A stretch of DNA of 17,136 nucleotides from CALJIC01 sp039805565 (GTDB lineage Bacteria > Chloroflexota > Chloroflexia > Chloroflexales > Roseiflexaceae). Made by a program: the position numbers and the translations under genes. The notes under the pieces are model-generated. The model was not told the DNA's origin. It did not search any database and worked only from the letters and a program-made list of their open reading frames with translations. The stretch is taken from contig JBDLTZ010000040.1 in assembly GCA_039805565.1 (NCBI GenBank), positions 1 through 17,136 on the forward strand. Reading direction: 5' to 3'. Position 1 is the first letter of the stretch; every line of letters starts with the position of its first letter. Shown here in pieces: positions 15,098-17,136 of the stretch.

Positions 15098-16795
15098 TTA
15101 CCGATTGCTCTTCAGTGCCTTGATCGCCAGCGGCAATCGCGGTAGCAGGTCGCTCGCGATCGTCCCCATGTCACCGAGCTCGTCGCGCAGGATGCGCCCG
15201 GCGGCGCTGTGCAGGTAGACGCCGAGCGCGGCGGCGTCGAGCGGCGCGAGGCCCTGCGCGAGTAGCCCGGCGATCGTTCCGGCCAGCACGTCGCCGGTGC
15301 CAGCGGTGGCGAGGGCTGCGTTGCCGCCGCTGAGCACCAGGGTGCGGCCGTCCGGCCCGGCCACGACGGTGGTCGCGCCCTTGGCCACCACCACCTGGCC
15401 CCAGCGCTTTGCGGCCTCGGCGGCGGAGGCTGCTGGGTCAGCCGGGATCTCCTCGGCGCCGAGCAGCCGCTGCATCTCGACCGGGTGCGGCGTGAGGACC
15501 ATGCTGGCGTGCGGTACGCGCTCCCACCACCCCTCAACCTGGGCCAGCAGGAACAGCGCGTCGGCGTCGAGCACGGCGGGCGGCAGCGCGGGGCGCTGCT
15601 TCTCGGGGGGCTTCTCGGCGCTCGCGCCGCTGCGGAAGCCGATGTGACCGCGGTGGCGCGGTGAGTCAAGCCCGAGCAGGCGCGCGAGGAACTCGCCGGT
15701 GGCCTTCTCGCGGCCCAGGCCCGGGCCCACCAGCAGCGCGCGGTACCCCTCGATCGCGTTGAGTGCCTCGTCGGCGGCGGCCTCGCCCAGCACCCCCCAC
15801 TCGGCCTCGGGCAGCGGCAGCAGCGTGACCTCGGGCGGGCGGCCGGGGGCGAGGACGCCGCTGCGGCCGGTGGCGAGTGTGACGAGCCCAGCACCCGCTC
15901 GGGCCGCGGCAGCTGTGGCCAGGGTGGCCGCGCCGGGGTAGAGCGCCGAGCCTGCTACCACCATCACCTTGCCGAAGGTCCCCTTGTGGGAGTCGTCCGG
16001 GCGGGCCGGGAGCAGCGTGCGCGCCAGGTCGGCGCCGATGGTCTCACTCATGATTGCCTCCACATCAGCCGGCACGAGGTCGATTGGTGCGACCCGCAGC
16101 GCGCCGGCGTAGGAATGTCCAGGGTACAGCAGCAGCCCGCGCTTGAGCAGGCCGGCGGCCACGGTGATGTCAGCACGCACGGCCACCCCGCGCGCTGCGC
16201 CTGTGTCGGAGTCGATGCCGGTGGGGATGTCGACGCTGAGAACGGCTAAGGTGGAGGGCTGAAGGCTGAATGGCTCTAAGGGCGCCAAGAGCCGTCCAGT
16301 CTCACTACGCGCCTGCCCGCCACTCAGCGCTCTTCGTTCAGCATTCAGCGCTCGCATGATCTCCGCCAGGTCACCCTCCACTGGCCGCGTCACGCCGATG
16401 CCAAGCAGGGCGTCCACCGCCAGGGCACACGTCTCGAGCAGGCGGCGTAGCGCATCGCGCCCGGGGTCCTCCTCGGCGCGCTGCTCGGGGATGCCGCGCT
16501 CACGGCACATGCGCCAGTTCATGTCGTCGGGGGAGTCGCGCCGGCGCCAGACGTACAGGGCCACGCGGCCGCCAGCGTCGTGGAGGTGGCGCGCCACCAC
16601 CAGGCCAACACCGCCCTTGTTGCCGGGGCCGACGAGCACAAGCACGTCGTGGCCGCGCGGGTCGCCGAGCGTGGCGATGGCGTGCTGCGCCACCCCCGCC
16701 CCCGCCTGCTCCATGAGCCCGGGCCAGGTCGCCCCGGCCGCGACCGCGGCCCGCTCCAGGGCGCGCATCTCCTCACTGGTGACGATCTTCGGCAC
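15098..16795 (-). CDS. nnr: Bifunctional NAD(P)HX epimerase / ADP-dependent NAD(P)HX dehydratase
   Basis: 565 residues; GTG start with GAGGG upstream. It repairs hydrated NADH/NADPH: the N-part (YjeF_N, 1-245) epimerises R- to S-NAD(P)HX and the C-part (carbohydrate-kinase-like, 265-560) dehydrates it with ADP. Seen in order: GPGNKGGVGLVVARHL (56-71), VDALLGIG (127-134), SVDIPTGIDSDTG (187-199), SHKGTFGKVMVVAGS (269-283), VLDADALFLLA (408-418), LTPHPVEM (434-441), and GTGDVLAG (499-506). Two insertions relative to relatives are apparent: about 150-180, matching an inverted-heptamer insert in the DNA, and about 376-406, Arg/Lys/Pro-rich. The loop normally NNGGDG is NKGGVG here, so a usually invariant Asp is Val. 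The dehydratase half looks intact. It leads the fmdB-hydrolase operon. Confidence 0.93.
   Translation of the reverse strand: MPKIVTSEEMRALERAAVAAGATWPGLMEQAGAGVAQHAIATLGDPRGHDVLVLVGPGNKGGVGLVVARHLHDAGGRVALYVWRRRDSPDDMNWRMCRERGIPEQRAEEDPGRDALRRLLETCALAVDALLGIGVTRPVEGDLAEIMRALNAERRALSGGQARSETGRLLAPLEPFSLQPSTLAVLSVDIPTGIDSDTGAARGVAVRADITVAAGLLKRGLLLYPGHSYAGALRVAPIDLVPADVEAIMSETIGADLARTLLPARPDDSHKGTFGKVMVVAGSALYPGAATLATAAAARAGAGLVTLATGRSGVLAPGRPPEVTLLPLPEAEWGVLGEAAADEALNAIEGYRALLVGPGLGREKATGEFLARLLGLDSPRHRGHIGFRSGASAEKPPEKQRPALPPAVLDADALFLLAQVEGWWERVPHASMVLTPHPVEMQRLLGAEEIPADPAASAAEAAKRWGQVVVAKGATTVVAGPDGRTLVLSGGNAALATAGTGDVLAGTIAGLLAQGLAPLDAAALGVYLHSAAGRILRDELGDMGTIASDLLPRLPLAIKALKSNR
16258..16349. 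repeat. 92-base inverted-heptamer element inserted in frame in nnr
   Basis: GCTGAAGGCTGAA (16258-16270) is an inverted repeat of TTCAGCATTCAGC (16337-16349), with 12 of 13 positions matching. Each end is built of CTGAANG heptamers, the unit also found at 11044-11085. Inside, GGCTCT (16272-16277) pairs with AGAGCC (16288-16293). The element encodes about residues 150-180 of Nnr, where family members have a short turn before the SVDIPTG motif. Confidence 0.65.
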
Positions 16796-16827
16796 ACGCC
16801 CTCGCCCGTGCTCACTGCTGCCAGGCT

Positions 16828-16856
16828 ATTCTACACGACGGGGGCGGCGGCGGCAA
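16828..16856 (-). promoter_or_regulatory. Promoter of the nnr operon
   Basis: On the minus strand TTGCCG (16851-16856, four of six), a 17-base spacer, and TAGAAT (16828-16833, five of six). Transcription would begin near 16821, about 26 bases before the GTG start. Confidence 0.55.
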
Positions 16857-17136
16857 CGGCGATGACGCGCGGGCGCACCTGGCTGAACCTGTCACGCACA
16901 ACTACCGCCAGCGGTGGAGGACGGACGGTACCGAGCGGCGGCGAGTGTGGTTCAGCGGTGGGGACGGGGCGCGCCATTGACATCGTGCCGGGTCGCGAGC
17001 TCCTCGCCTGCAGACCTGGCTGCCACCCCGGGCCGGCTCTTCTTGAGCGCTGACGACAGGACGCACGGGTGCGAGCTGTCGTCGCTGGCGCTTGAGCGGG
17101 CCGCACCACCAGGCGAGCATCCCCCGCCCGGCACCG
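16857..17136. other. Right end without a recognisable gene; one strong hairpin
   Basis: No frame here has a ribosome site, family motif or plausible protein composition. The open frames on both strands are Arg/Pro/Ser-rich shadows of GC-rich DNA. The only structure is at 17052-17083: GACGACAG pairs with CTGTCGTC, and inside it CGCA pairs with TGCG around CGGG. No U-run follows on either strand, so it is not a standard terminator. Confidence 0.5.

Noticed and set aside
16580..17053. Plus-strand open frame over the nnr start and right end
   Set aside because: Overlaps nnr antisense, has no ribosome site and shows no recognisable protein features.

Overview
The window is GC-rich, densely coded bacterial DNA. 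The gene set (Kouleothrix/Roseiflexus-like secreted proteins with cadherin-like, CARDB and LPXTG features, a TerC exporter, RecD2, a fused Nnr protein, FmdB, degenerate heptamer spacers) suggests a member of the Chloroflexota, probably class Chloroflexia. This placement is inferred from gene style alone. No rRNA, tRNA, CRISPR array, insertion sequence or phage gene was seen.

Layout. (1) 1-1698, plus strand: the end of a secreted adhesin-like protein, then a secreted, membrane-anchored protein with an LPRTG motif, closed by a near-perfect bidirectional terminator. (2) 1839-6576, minus strand: an MFS transporter, deoC (deoxyribose-phosphate aldolase) and clpB (disaggregase). (3) 6790-8044, plus strand: short accessory-looking genes. 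These are a membrane/coiled-coil protein, a chimera of a response-regulator start with a Flp-pilin-like segment, a stand-alone pseudo-receiver protein, and a small Asp-rich fragment. (4) 8106-11054, plus strand: two consecutive transcription units, each with its own promoter, yybP-ykoY (Mn2+) riboswitch and intrinsic terminator. The first controls a TerC/Alx-type manganese exporter. The second controls an M50 (site-2-protease-type) membrane metalloprotease with CBS domains and an unusual C-terminal tail. (5) 11155-13338, minus strand: recD2 helicase. (6) 13661-13975, plus strand: a GlsB/YeaQ-like small membrane protein behind a sigma-54-like promoter. (7) 14046-16795, minus strand: an apparent operon of bifunctional NAD(P)HX epimerase/dehydratase, an FmdB-type zinc ribbon protein, and a YdjM-like membrane hydrolase with a CxxC/CxxC tail. 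The last 340 bases hold no convincing gene.

The most interesting signal is the paired Mn riboswitches. By eye they share core sequence and architecture: the same nine-base 3' aptamer strand is reused as the left arm of each terminator, which predicts ON switches in high Mn2+. This places a site-2-protease-like enzyme in a manganese response next to the exporter. A second signal is a set of degenerate tandem heptamers at gene 3' ends and junctions from 11044 to 16349. Four genes take their stop codons from or beside these arrays, and one array pair with inverted ends sits in frame inside the NAD(P)HX repair gene.
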